Assembly (NCBI RefSeq): GCF_010365285.1
Contig: NZ_CP048287.1
Span: forward strand, 124,001 to 188,000
Source: Paenibacillus rhizovicinus
GTDB lineage: Bacteria > Bacillota > Bacilli > Paenibacillales > Paenibacillaceae
Direction: 5' to 3'
DNA: 64,000 bases
Positions within the stretch are counted from its first letter, which is position 1. Each line of letters starts with the position of its first letter. The translations under genes were made by a program, and so were the position numbers. The notes under the pieces were generated by a model that was given only the letters and a program-made list of their open reading frames with translations, had not been told where the DNA came from and searched no databases. Positions 17,544 through 26,511 of this stretch are shown in pieces.

Positions 17544-19133
17544 ATGAAGAAATGGTTTGGTTGGAGTCTGGCGGCTGTCATGATCTCCGCAATGGTTCTG
17601 GGCGGCTGCAGCAGCAAGGGCGATGGCGGCGACAATTCCGGCAGTACCGGCAATATCGGCAACAGCGGCGGCGCCGAAGCCGCTGTGGACGCGTCCAAGC
17701 TGAAGCCCGTCAAGCTGCGCATGTTTTATCCATGCGGAAGCGGTTGCACAAGCCCCGACTTCAAGCAGGTGCAGAATGAAGTCAACAACTACCTGAAGGA
17801 TAAGATCAATGCGAAGCTCGAATTGAACGGGATCGATTGGTCTGCCTGGTTCCAGAAGATGCCGCTGCTTATGCAATCGGGCGAGCAGGCAGACCTGATT
17901 TTCACCGCCGGCTGGAGCAATTACAACTCGGATGCGGCGAAGGGGGCCTTCAAGCCGCTCGACGAGCTGATCGACCAGTACGGTTCCGACATGAAAGCGC
18001 AAATGAATCCGCTCTATCTGGAAGTGCCGCGCGTCAAGGGCAAGTTGTATGCCGTGCCCGTCGAGAAGGAAATCGCCGGCGTCGGCATGATGGCCATGCA
18101 GCAGGACATCGTCGACAAATACAAGTTTGATTACAAGAATTTGAAGTCGATGGAAGACATGGAGCCGATGCTGGAGACGATCAAGAAGAATGAACCGGGC
18201 CTGGTGCCTTTCTATGTCGGCGGCGATAACGGTTCCTTCTTTACAACAAAGGAGCAGCTCGCCAACAACCACCGGTATACGAACATCATCGGCGGACCCG
18301 GCGCCGGCAAGTTCCCGGTCATCATGTTCGACAGCAAGGACAAGAAGATGGTGAACTATCTCGAGACGCCCGAATATACGTCTATGTTCAAGCTGCTGAA
18401 CAAATGGTACAAGCTTGGATATATCAACCGGGATTCGGCAACGCAGAAGGACGCGCTTGACGAGGCGGCAAGACAGGGCAAAACCTGGTTTGTTTTCACA
18501 TCCAGCAAGCCGGACAGCGAGAGCGATCTGTCTGCTTCGATGGGCAGGAAATATGTGCGTGCGGAAGTTAACGGTCCCCCGGTCATCGACACCGATTCGG
18601 TAGAAGCGGCCATGATGGCGATCGGCCGGAACTGCAAGGACCCGGAACGGGCGATGATGGTGATCAATCTGCTGCATAAGGACAAGCATTTGCTCAACCT
18701 GCTGAACTTCGGGATTGAAGGCAAAAATTACGAGAAAGTGTCCGACGGCGTCATCAAGCTGCCGGCGGGCAAGAAGAATATGGAGGAAGCCGGCTACGAC
18801 CCGGGAACCGACTGGATGTTCGGCAATCAGTTTAACAACTTTATCTTCGACACCAACAACCCGAAGAAATGGGAGCTGTACAAGAAATATAACGAAACGG
18901 CAGTCGAATCGCCGCTGCTCGGCTTTTATTTCGATTCCACACCTGTTAAAACGGAAGTCGCGGCGGTAAGCTCGGTCATGGACGAGTTCAACAAGCTGCT
19001 GCTGTCGGGCAGCATGGAGCCCGAGAGCCAGATCAAGAAATATAACGACAAGCTGAAAGCGAACAAGCTGGACAAGATCATTGCCGAAGCCCAGAAGCAG
19101 TATGACGAGTGGGTGGCATCCAAAAATAAGTAA
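17544..19133 (+). CDS. extracellular solute-binding lipoprotein, LplA type
   Basis: A 529-residue lipoprotein. ATG 17544 is chosen for GGAGGGG eight bases upstream. The signal peptide ends in lipobox VLGGC, followed by a Gly/Asn/Ser linker. The mature part is a long family 1-type binding protein with ERAMMVINLLH and LLNLLNFGIEGKNY, which recur in the pseudogene copy at 2422. It captures an oligosaccharide outside the membrane for the two upstream permeases. A hairpin follows ten bases after the stop, which may keep its mRNA abundant relative to the downstream glycosidases. Confidence 0.9.
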   Translation: MKKWFGWSLAAVMISAMVLGGCSSKGDGGDNSGSTGNIGNSGGAEAAVDASKLKPVKLRMFYPCGSGCTSPDFKQVQNEVNNYLKDKINAKLELNGIDWSAWFQKMPLLMQSGEQADLIFTAGWSNYNSDAAKGAFKPLDELIDQYGSDMKAQMNPLYLEVPRVKGKLYAVPVEKEIAGVGMMAMQQDIVDKYKFDYKNLKSMEDMEPMLETIKKNEPGLVPFYVGGDNGSFFTTKEQLANNHRYTNIIGGPGAGKFPVIMFDSKDKKMVNYLETPEYTSMFKLLNKWYKLGYINRDSATQKDALDEAARQGKTWFVFTSSKPDSESDLSASMGRKYVRAEVNGPPVIDTDSVEAAMMAIGRNCKDPERAMMVINLLHKDKHLLNLLNFGIEGKNYEKVSDGVIKLPAGKKNMEEAGYDPGTDWMFGNQFNNFIFDTNNPKKWELYKKYNETAVESPLLGFYFDSTPVKTEVAAVSSVMDEFNKLLLSGSMEPESQIKKYNDKLKANKLDKIIAEAQKQYDEWVASKNK

Positions 19134-19142
19134 GCAGCATTC

Positions 19143-19178
19143 ACAAGCGGGGTTCATTCCTGGATGAGCGCCGCTTGT
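19143..19178 (+). repeat. intercistronic hairpin, copy 2 of the repeated stem-loop
   Basis: The left arm ACAAGCGGGGTTCAT is identical to that of the hairpin at 9356; the right arm ATGAGCGCCGCTTGT pairs with one mismatch and one G-U. It sits between the binding-protein stop and the GH36 start. Both copies lie just upstream of GH36 genes. Confidence 0.6.
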
Positions 19179-19222
19179 CCAATGCAGGGAGTGCAACCAT
19201 AAATACGGGAGGGACTTATCAA

Positions 19223-21004
19223 GTGAAACAAGTAACCGCAGGTTCATATACCGTTCAGGCTGCCGGCGACCCCGGTGAATTTCGTGTCTCACTGACTGCG
19301 GATTCACCGATAACGGGAGTCCAATTGGTCAAATTGACACTGGAGGCTGACCGCCCGCTTCCTCCACCGTCGATCAAACTGCAATGGTCGCATCCGGTAG
19401 TCGATATCCAGGGCATATGGGATACGAACGCGAGCCGCAAAAACAAAGGAATCGGCTCCGCCTTCGTGTCCAAATCGACTTCTTTGGCTCCGGTGATCAG
19501 CCTGTACAGCACATCGGGGCGAAACCGGCAGACCTTCGCCTTCTCCGATGCGTTGAACCCAGTTAAGTCGGTGGCGTGGATTATCGAAGAAACGGCCGAA
19601 TACGAGTGTTCCGTCCAGCTGTTCATGGAACCGGGAGCGCCCATCGACCATTATAGCGCGACACTCCGAATCGATACCCGGGATATTCCGTACTATGACA
19701 GCATCCGCGAAGTTGGGGAATGGTGGGCAGGCATGCCGGGATACCTTCCATCTCCAGTGCCCGATACAGCGAGGCTGCCGATGTACTCGACGTGGTACAG
19801 CTTTCACCAGCAGGTGACGCCGGAGGAAGTGGAAGAGCAGTGCAGAATGGCCAAAGAGCTGGGCTGCGAGGCGGTTATCGTCGACGACGGCTGGCAGACC
19901 TCGAACAACGAGCGTGGATACGCCTATTGCGGCGACTGGGAGGTAAGCCCGGAGCGCATCCCGGACATGAAGGCTCACGTCCGCCGCGTTCACCAGCTGG
20001 GGATGAAATATTTGCTGTGGTATTCCGTCCCGTTCGTCGGCATTCATTCCAAAGCGTGGAAGCGGTTTGAGGGCAAAATGCTTCACATTGAAGATGAGCA
20101 TGGTGCGGGCGTTGTAGACCCCCGGTTCCCGGAGGTCCGGGATTATTTAATTAACGTCTATGAGAAAGCGCTGGTCGAATGGGAGCTGGACGGCTTCAAA
20201 TTGGACTTTGTCGATAATTTTTATCTGAAGCAAGGCGCAGCCGTTGAATTGGGCGGCGGACGTGACTATGATTCGGTACCCGAGGCCGTGGACAGGCTGC
20301 TCAACGATGTGATGGAGCGTTTACGGGCGCTTAAGCCCGATGTGATGATCGAGTTCCGCCAGAGCTATATCGGCCCCTTGATGCGCAAATACGGGAACAT
20401 ATTCCGGGTCGCCGATTGCCCGAACGATACCGGTTTGAACAGGGCGGGCACGGTCGATATCCGTCTTCTTTCCGGCAATACCGCCGCTCATGCCGACATG
20501 ATGATGTGGCATCCGGACGATCCGCCACAAAGCGCGGCGCTGCAGCTTATACACTCGATGTTCGGTGTGCCCCAGATTTCCGTGAAGCTCGATCGTGTGC
20601 CCGAATCGCACAGGCGGATGATCGGTCGCTGGCTTTCATTCTGGAGACAGCACCGCGACGTTTTGTTGGACGGCATGCTGATGCCGGAGCGGCCGGAGTT
20701 GCTTTACCCGGTCGTCTACGCGGCGAACGAGCGCAAGTTAATCGCGGGTCTGTATGCGAATATGGTCGTGCGGCCGCCGGTTGCAGTTCCAGATGAATGG
20801 ATCGTCGTTAACGGCAAACACGAAGACGGCATCGTGTTGGATCTAGCAGCAGATATCGGAAACCGGGCGGTCGAGATTCGGGATTGCTTCGGCAACATTG
20901 TTCATTCGTTGGAATTGCCGCTCCATAAAGGGCTCTATCAGTTTGCCGTACCTGCTGCCGGCACGTGGACTGCAATCAGAAAGGAAGGCCGGAATGAACT
21001 TTGA
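19223..21004 (+). CDS. GH36-family alpha-galactosidase
   Basis: A 593-residue cytoplasmic enzyme. GTG 19223 is chosen because GGGAGGG lies eight bases upstream. The N-terminal beta-sandwich is followed by a TIM barrel with YSTWYSFHQQV, VIVDDGWQT, DGFKLDFVDNF (the Asp in LDFV is the expected nucleophile) and FRQSYIGPLMRKYGNIFR. PDDPPQSAALQ corresponds to the region of the general acid. It lies downstream of the LplB/LplC/LplA transporter, and the next gene overlaps it by 11 bases, so all are one operon from promoter site C. The enzyme probably removes terminal alpha-galactose or a similar sugar from the imported oligosaccharide; exact specificity is open. Confidence 0.8.
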   Translation: MKQVTAGSYTVQAAGDPGEFRVSLTADSPITGVQLVKLTLEADRPLPPPSIKLQWSHPVVDIQGIWDTNASRKNKGIGSAFVSKSTSLAPVISLYSTSGRNRQTFAFSDALNPVKSVAWIIEETAEYECSVQLFMEPGAPIDHYSATLRIDTRDIPYYDSIREVGEWWAGMPGYLPSPVPDTARLPMYSTWYSFHQQVTPEEVEEQCRMAKELGCEAVIVDDGWQTSNNERGYAYCGDWEVSPERIPDMKAHVRRVHQLGMKYLLWYSVPFVGIHSKAWKRFEGKMLHIEDEHGAGVVDPRFPEVRDYLINVYEKALVEWELDGFKLDFVDNFYLKQGAAVELGGGRDYDSVPEAVDRLLNDVMERLRALKPDVMIEFRQSYIGPLMRKYGNIFRVADCPNDTGLNRAGTVDIRLLSGNTAAHADMMMWHPDDPPQSAALQLIHSMFGVPQISVKLDRVPESHRRMIGRWLSFWRQHRDVLLDGMLMPERPELLYPVVYAANERKLIAGLYANMVVRPPVAVPDEWIVVNGKHEDGIVLDLAADIGNRAVEIRDCFGNIVHSLELPLHKGLYQFAVPAAGTWTAIRKEGRNEL

Positions 21005-22712
21005 TCTTCGTGAAGTGCCGTTCAGCCGCTATGGGTCCTATATCGCCTTTAACCGCCTTCCTGACCGGGAAGGCGGAGAGGCGGGTTTATATCTGCGTAC
21101 CGTGCACGGGGACGCGACGCCTTCCGAGTCGTTTCGGATCGAGGTCATTTACGAGGGCCGCCCCGTCGATTTCGTCGAGAAAGCATCTCCATCCTGCCTG
21201 ATCCTGGAGGCCGATCATGGCTCGGTTGCGATTATCCTGCCGGACGACAACACCGTTCGGGTACAGGGAAGCGGCGCTGTCGGCATCCGGTTCGTCAAGT
21301 TCAAGCCGGTTCCCGACCCGAATGTGCATGCCGACTATGCGATCCACCTTGGGGGCGACCGCCTGCAGGTGAATGCGTTCGGCAACCGGTGCCAATTCGG
21401 ATTTCGTCTGCTTCAAGGGACTATGCTGACAAATGTGCCTTTCGGTAAGCTTGGCGTGGAACCCATCGTCATTGAAGCCGTGCCGCAAGACGGAGAGTGC
21501 TTTGAACTCTCCATCCGAAAATTCGAGACGTCGTGGATTGAGCCGGATGAAGTGTATCCGTTTAATGAATCGCGCCTGCAAATCGAGAACGAGTTCGCTG
21601 CTTGGCTGGACCGTATGCCGGATACGCCCGGTGTGCCGAGCGATGCCGCCGTCCTTGCCGGGTACATCAACTGGTCCTCCATGGTCGCTCCGACGGGCCA
21701 TATCAAGCGGCCAGCGATGTTTATGGCCAAGAACTTCATGACGAACGTCTGGAGCTGGGACCACTGTTTCAACGCGATGGCGCTGGTGTATCATGATCCC
21801 GCGCTTGCATGGGAACAATTCATATTTCCGTTCGATCATCAGGATGCGTTCGGCATGCTGCCGGATTCGGTGAACGACAAGCTGATTATCCGCAACTTTA
21901 CGAAGCCGCCAGTTCATGGCTGGGCTTTGAAACGGATGATGGAGCGGAATGTCGCCATCGGCACCCCAGACAAGCTTGCCGAAATTTACGGCCCGCTCTG
22001 CCGGTGGACAGAATGGTGGTTTCAATTCCGCGACGACGACGGGGACGGCATCCCGCAGTACAATCATGGGAACGACAGCGGGTGGGACAACTCCACTATT
22101 TTTGAAGATGTGCCGGTCGAGAGCCCGGATTTGTCCGCTTACCTTGTCATTCAAATGGAGGTATTATCCGACATTGCCGCCAAACTCGGGAAAATAGATC
22201 AATCGCGTGCCTGGAGGGAGCGTGCGGAACGGCTGCTCGAAGCCATGCTCGATCATTTCTGGACGGGCGAATCCTTCGTTGCGAGACGGAACGGGGATCA
22301 CAAGGAAATCCGGACGGACAGCTTGATCCTGACCGTACCGATTATTCTGGGACGGAGGCTGCCCGAATCGGTTCGCCAAAGCTTGATTGCACAGTTGCAA
22401 GAGGGCGGAAAATTACTTACGCCTTATGGTCTTGCTTCCGAAAGTCCGGGCAGCAGCAAATATGAGCCTGACGGATATTGGCGCGGACCGATCTGGGCCC
22501 CGTCGACACTGATTGTCGCGGACGGTATTCGCGAATCCGGCGAGACCGAGCTCGCGTCGGAAATCGGGAGACGGTTCTGCGCCATGGCGTCGAAGTTCGG
22601 GATGGCCGAAAATTTTGATGCGCTGACAGGGAGGGGCCTTCGCGACAGGGCCTACACCTGGACATCCAGCGTGTTTCTCATTCTGGCACATGAGTACTTG
22701 TCAGGGATGTAA
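20994..22712 (+). CDS. GH63/MGH-like (alpha/alpha)6-barrel glucosidase
   Basis: A 572-residue protein whose ATG 20994 overlaps the preceding stop. An N-terminal beta domain (1-200) is followed by an (alpha/alpha)6 toroid. WSWDHCFNAMAL, HGNDSGWDNSTIF (the Asp of GWDNS is the expected acid) and YWRGPIWAPSTLIV are the conserved blocks of the GH63/GH37-related clan GH-G. Members include alpha-glucosidases, mannosylglycerate hydrolases and trehalases, so the bond cleaved is probably alpha but the sugar is uncertain. No signal peptide is present. It is the last gene of the operon; promoter site D starts 15 bases after the stop. Confidence 0.75.
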   Translation: MNFDLREVPFSRYGSYIAFNRLPDREGGEAGLYLRTVHGDATPSESFRIEVIYEGRPVDFVEKASPSCLILEADHGSVAIILPDDNTVRVQGSGAVGIRFVKFKPVPDPNVHADYAIHLGGDRLQVNAFGNRCQFGFRLLQGTMLTNVPFGKLGVEPIVIEAVPQDGECFELSIRKFETSWIEPDEVYPFNESRLQIENEFAAWLDRMPDTPGVPSDAAVLAGYINWSSMVAPTGHIKRPAMFMAKNFMTNVWSWDHCFNAMALVYHDPALAWEQFIFPFDHQDAFGMLPDSVNDKLIIRNFTKPPVHGWALKRMMERNVAIGTPDKLAEIYGPLCRWTEWWFQFRDDDGDGIPQYNHGNDSGWDNSTIFEDVPVESPDLSAYLVIQMEVLSDIAAKLGKIDQSRAWRERAERLLEAMLDHFWTGESFVARRNGDHKEIRTDSLILTVPIILGRRLPESVRQSLIAQLQEGGKLLTPYGLASESPGSSKYEPDGYWRGPIWAPSTLIVADGIRESGETELASEIGRRFCAMASKFGMAENFDALTGRGLRDRAYTWTSSVFLILAHEYLSGM

Positions 22713-22726
22713 TCGAAGCTAAGAGT

Positions 22727-22782
22727 GGATAAGGAATGTCAAAAGTTGCACGTAGAAGTGTCAACATCAACGATTCTATAAT
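22727..22782 (+). promoter_or_regulatory. promoter with GGATAAG/TCAA box, site D (second ABC operon)
   Basis: GGATAAG 22727-22733, TCAAA from 22739, CACGTA from 22749 and TATAAT 22777-22782, exactly 50 bases from the box start. It drives the binding protein, two permeases and probably the YesM/YesN genes, which would make the regulator part of its own regulon. Confidence 0.7.
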
Positions 22783-22827
22783 TGAACCATAGGAATTACC
22801 TTTAAAGAGATGTGGGAGGTTCTTCAA

Positions 22828-24546
22828 ATGAAAACGTTGACACTAAGAAAAACAGCGGCTAGCGTGCTGCTCGCATCACTGATTCTGACCGCGGCATGCT
22901 CGGGCAATAACAGCCAGTCTGCAGGAAGCAATAACAGCGCCGGCACATCGGGCACGAACTCCGCAGCCAACACGGACACTGCAGGAACAGCGAACGAAGA
23001 CGGGCCAATTTCGAAGTATAACCCGCCGATAACGGTAAGTATGATCCGGCCATTTGATCAAACCGCTACTTTCCAGCCAGGCGAATCGATGGAGAAGAAT
23101 AACTGGGCGACGGCTTTGGAGCAGGAACTCGGCGTCATCATGAAGTATCCGTGGGGACCGATACCAGGCGGCCAATACGAAGACAAAATCAATATTGCTA
23201 TCGCATCCAATCAATTGCCTGACATTTCACAGCTTGCGGCGCCGCAGCTGAAACAGCTGGTGGATGCGGGATCGCTGGAAGATTTGTATCCTGCCTACAA
23301 CAAATATGCTACGCCGCTGCTCAAGAAGATTGTTGAAGCCGACGGAGGGCGAGCGCTCAAGACGGCAACGTTCGATGGAAAATTGATGGCACTGACCGTG
23401 CCAAACGGCATCGGTGACGCGTTTGGCATGCTATGGGTACGGAAAGATTGGCTGGATAAGCTTGGGCTTCCCGAACCGAAAACGATGCAGGACGTTCAGA
23501 ACATCGCTCAGGCGTTCGCGAAGGACGGCAAGATCGGGCTTGCGCTTGACAAAGACCTGATCGGCAACACGTTTACGCTGGACGGTTTTGCAAACGGCTA
23601 TCATGCCTATCCGAAAAAATGGATCAAGGACAGCAACGGCAAACTTGTATACGGCTCGATCCAGCCCGAAATGAGAACCGCGCTGCAGGAAGCCCAGAAG
23701 CTTTATAAAGACGGCGCCATGGACAAGGAGTTCGGCGTCAAAACAGCCGATACGGTGGCGCAGGATTTCGCGGCAGGCAAAATCGGCATGACCTACGGGG
23801 CAATGTTCTTCCCGCTGTGGCCATTCGCCGACAACAAGAAAAACGATCCGGCGGCGGACTGGCGGCCGTACCCGATCGTATCCGTCGACGGCAAGCCGGC
23901 AATGCCGATCGCCGACATCAGCAGCAGCGGCTACTTCGCGGCCAAGAAAGGCTTTGCCCATCCGGAAGTGATCATTAAGCTGGCCAACTTCTATGCCGAA
24001 AAATTCTGGAGCGATCACTCGACCAAAGAAGATTACGCTAAGCTTCGCGAAATCACGGTTGATGACGGCAAAGGCGGCAAGAAGTCAGTTACCGTATGGT
24101 TCCAGGCTCCGTTTATGGTCGAGAGCGGCGGTAAAAACCAAGACAACTATATAGCCATTAACGAAGCGCTAAAGACCGGCGACGCATCGAAGCTGAATCC
24201 GGAGCAGACATCGAACTACAATGATATCAAGAAGTGGCTCGACAACAAGGATATCAACGGCTACGGCTACAACGGCGTATTCGGGAAGGGTGGTTCCGAA
24301 GGCATCATTCTTAACTATCTCCAAAACGAGAATAACTACTTGATCAACGAGTTTTACGGTTCAGCAACGGCTACGATGGCCGCGCGCAAATCGACACTCG
24401 ACAAGATGGAACTCGAAGTGTTCACCAAAATCATCATGGGCGCACCAATCGAAGACTTCGATAAATTCGTACAGAATTGGAACAAGCTCGGAGGGGAACA
24501 AATCACCAAAGAAGTGAACGACTGGAGCGCATCCGTCAATTCCTAA
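22828..24546 (+). CDS. extracellular solute-binding lipoprotein
   Basis: A 572-residue lipoprotein starting at ATG 22828, eight bases after GGGAGG. The signal ends in lipobox LTAAC, followed by an Asn/Ser/Thr-rich linker (about 25-60). The mature part is a long LplA-like binding protein with KYNPPITVSM, GLPEPKTMQDVQ and GKIGMTYGAMFFPLWPF. It is clearly different from the binding protein at 17544, so the two operons import different molecules. It is followed by a terminator-like hairpin that should reduce, not abolish, expression of the permeases. Confidence 0.9.
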   Translation: MKTLTLRKTAASVLLASLILTAACSGNNSQSAGSNNSAGTSGTNSAANTDTAGTANEDGPISKYNPPITVSMIRPFDQTATFQPGESMEKNNWATALEQELGVIMKYPWGPIPGGQYEDKINIAIASNQLPDISQLAAPQLKQLVDAGSLEDLYPAYNKYATPLLKKIVEADGGRALKTATFDGKLMALTVPNGIGDAFGMLWVRKDWLDKLGLPEPKTMQDVQNIAQAFAKDGKIGLALDKDLIGNTFTLDGFANGYHAYPKKWIKDSNGKLVYGSIQPEMRTALQEAQKLYKDGAMDKEFGVKTADTVAQDFAAGKIGMTYGAMFFPLWPFADNKKNDPAADWRPYPIVSVDGKPAMPIADISSSGYFAAKKGFAHPEVIIKLANFYAEKFWSDHSTKEDYAKLREITVDDGKGGKKSVTVWFQAPFMVESGGKNQDNYIAINEALKTGDASKLNPEQTSNYNDIKKWLDNKDINGYGYNGVFGKGGSEGIILNYLQNENNYLINEFYGSATATMAARKSTLDKMELEVFTKIIMGAPIEDFDKFVQNWNKLGGEQITKEVNDWSASVNS

Positions 24547-24573
24547 TCAAACGAACGTTGAAGTTGCGGACTA

Positions 24574-24601
24574 AAGGCTGAATCCATCTTCAGCCTTTTT
24601 T
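24574..24601 (+). terminator. intra-operon terminator/attenuator after the binding-protein gene
   Basis: Arms AAGGCTGAA (24574-24582) and TTCAGCCTT (24589-24597) are perfect complements with a 6-base loop, followed by TTTT. Partial termination here would give more binding protein than permease, a common ratio in ABC importers. Confidence 0.75.
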
Positions 24602-24630
24602 CATTAACACCTAATGGGAGGAAAAACCGC

Positions 24631-25536
24631 ATGAGCCGCAATAACCGCAAATTCTCTGCACAACTGCCCTTTCTGCTGCTGCTTATACCGGGCATCATCC
24701 TGACGGTCATTTACAGCTACGGGCCGATGTTCGGCACCGTTATGGCGTTTCAGCAATACACGCCGGCCAAGGGGTTTACCGGATCACCTTGGATTGGCAT
24801 GGATAATTTCACGTACCTGTTTCAGCTGCCGGATTTTAAAAATGCCCTTCGCAATACGCTTTTCATTGCGATCATGAAAATCATATTCGGGCTTGTTGCT
24901 CCGCTCTCCGTCGGGCTGCTGCTGAACGAAATGCGGAAAATGTTGATCAAACGCACGATCCAAACGCTGATTTACCTACCGCATTTCCTGTCATGGGTTA
25001 TCATTTCCGGCGTGTTGATCGACATCCTGTCGCCGTCCCAGGGTATTGTCAATGACTTGCTCAAGGCTTTCGGCGTCCAACCTGTTTTTTTTCTCGGCAA
25101 TAACCATTGGTTTCCCTGGGTAATTATTCTGTCCGATACCTGGAAGGAATTCGGCTTCGGTACGATCATTTATTTGGCGGCCATGACTGGGGTCAATCCT
25201 TCGCTCTATGAAGCCGCGGCGATCGATGGTGCCGGCCGGTGGAAACAAACGTGGCACGTTACGCTTCCGGGGATCCGGCCGATCGTTATCCTGCTAGTGA
25301 CGCTCAGTCTCGGACGCGTGCTTGACGCGGGCTTCGACCAGATCTTTAACCTGTACAGTCCGATTACGTACGAAAGCGGGGACGTCATTGATACGTTGGT
25401 CTACCGGCTGGGCCTTAAGCAGGCGCAATTCAGCGTTGCGGCCGCCGCGGGGCTGTTCCGATCTGTCGTGTCGCTGATCCTAATTTCGGTCTCCTACTAC
25501 ATTGCGAAGCGATTTGCGAACTATCGGATTTTCTAA
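24631..25536 (+). CDS. carbohydrate ABC transporter permease, LplB type
   Basis: A 301-residue membrane protein with ATG after GGGAGG. FLLLLIPGIILTVIYSYGP is the first membrane segment, and the EAA loop SLYEAAAIDGAGRWKQTWH marks the ATPase contact. It forms the pore with the next permease and works with the binding protein at 22828. No ATPase is encoded nearby. Confidence 0.9.
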   Translation: MSRNNRKFSAQLPFLLLLIPGIILTVIYSYGPMFGTVMAFQQYTPAKGFTGSPWIGMDNFTYLFQLPDFKNALRNTLFIAIMKIIFGLVAPLSVGLLLNEMRKMLIKRTIQTLIYLPHFLSWVIISGVLIDILSPSQGIVNDLLKAFGVQPVFFLGNNHWFPWVIILSDTWKEFGFGTIIYLAAMTGVNPSLYEAAAIDGAGRWKQTWHVTLPGIRPIVILLVTLSLGRVLDAGFDQIFNLYSPITYESGDVIDTLVYRLGLKQAQFSVAAAAGLFRSVVSLILISVSYYIAKRFANYRIF

Positions 25537-25550
25537 GGAGGAAGCAGCTA

Positions 25551-26438
25551 GTGAATACGTTGACGCCCGGCAGAATCGTCTTTAATCTGTTTAACTATTT
25601 CTTTTTGTCCGTCTTGGCCGTACTCTGCGTGTTGCCCTTGGTCAATGTGCTGATGATTTCGTTCAGTGATAATGCGGCGGTGGCTGCGGGACACGTCAAA
25701 TTGTGGCCGATCGGCTTCAATACCGATTCGTACCGTTTTGTGTTTCACAAGCCCGAATTTCTGAAGGCGTTCGGGATTGGTTTGCAGAAGCTTCTATTAG
25801 GCGTTGCTATTAGCATTGTGCTTACGATCATGGTGGCGTATCCGCTGTCCAAAGAGCCAGAAGTCTTCCGCTGGCGCACGCCTCTAGTCTGGTTCTTTGT
25901 CATTACAATGCTGGTGAGCGGCGGACTCATTCCAAGCTATATCATCGTCATGAAGACGGGTCTCATCAACTCGATCTGGGCGCTTGTGCTGCCGGGCGCC
26001 GTGCCGGTCTATTTAGTCGTGCTACTTCTGAATTTCTTCCGAAGCCTGCCAAAGGAGCTGGAAGAGTCGGCTTTTATCGAAGGCGCTTCGCACTGGCAGT
26101 CGATGTGGAAAATCTATGTCCCGCTGTCGCTTCCGGCCATCGCCACAATTACACTTTTCTCCGCGGTGAGCAACTGGAACGATTGGTTCTCGGGCTTAAT
26201 CTACATGAATATGCCGGAGAAATATCCGCTGGCTACCTATCTGCAAACAATTCTGATCACACTCGACCCGAGCCAGATGAAAGACACCGCGTTCGACGTG
26301 GGTCAATTCAAAAACGTATCGCTGCGAACCTATAAAGCGGCACAGATTTTCCTCGGCGCATTACCGATCCTGCTCGCTTACCCATTCCTGCAGCGCTTCT
26401 TCGTGCATGGTATTGTGCTTGGAAGCGTGAAGGAGTAG
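25551..26438 (+). CDS. carbohydrate ABC transporter permease, LplC/YtcP type
   Basis: A 295-residue membrane protein with a GTG start at 25551, nine bases after AAGGAGG. The EAA-type loop EESAFIEGASHWQSMWKI and the C-terminal FVHGIVLGSVKE are typical, although the EAA Asp-Gly pair is here Glu-Gly. It is the partner of the permease at 24631. Confidence 0.9.
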   Translation: MNTLTPGRIVFNLFNYFFLSVLAVLCVLPLVNVLMISFSDNAAVAAGHVKLWPIGFNTDSYRFVFHKPEFLKAFGIGLQKLLLGVAISIVLTIMVAYPLSKEPEVFRWRTPLVWFFVITMLVSGGLIPSYIIVMKTGLINSIWALVLPGAVPVYLVVLLLNFFRSLPKELEESAFIEGASHWQSMWKIYVPLSLPAIATITLFSAVSNWNDWFSGLIYMNMPEKYPLATYLQTILITLDPSQMKDTAFDVGQFKNVSLRTYKAAQIFLGALPILLAYPFLQRFFVHGIVLGSVKE

Positions 26439-26460
26439 CCCACTGCGGTGCGACAGGGAC

Positions 26461-26490
26461 TTGACACTTGCGTTAAAATGGGATTATCTT
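26461..26490 (+). promoter_or_regulatory. possible internal promoter before the sensor kinase
   Basis: TTGACA at 26461-26466 is followed after 18 bases by TATCTT (26485-26490), four of six -10 consensus positions. It would let the two-component genes be made at a basal level without site D. Confidence 0.3.
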
Positions 26491-26511
26491 TCGAAACCAC
26501 AGGTGAGCGCG

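Noticed and set aside
17526-19307. A 593-codon open frame on the minus strand opposite the binding-protein gene
   Set aside because: It mirrors the codon phase of the real gene at 17544, has no ribosome site and no recognisable domain. Similar antisense frames at 8389-9324, 10755-11597 and 21087-22154 were dropped for the same reason.
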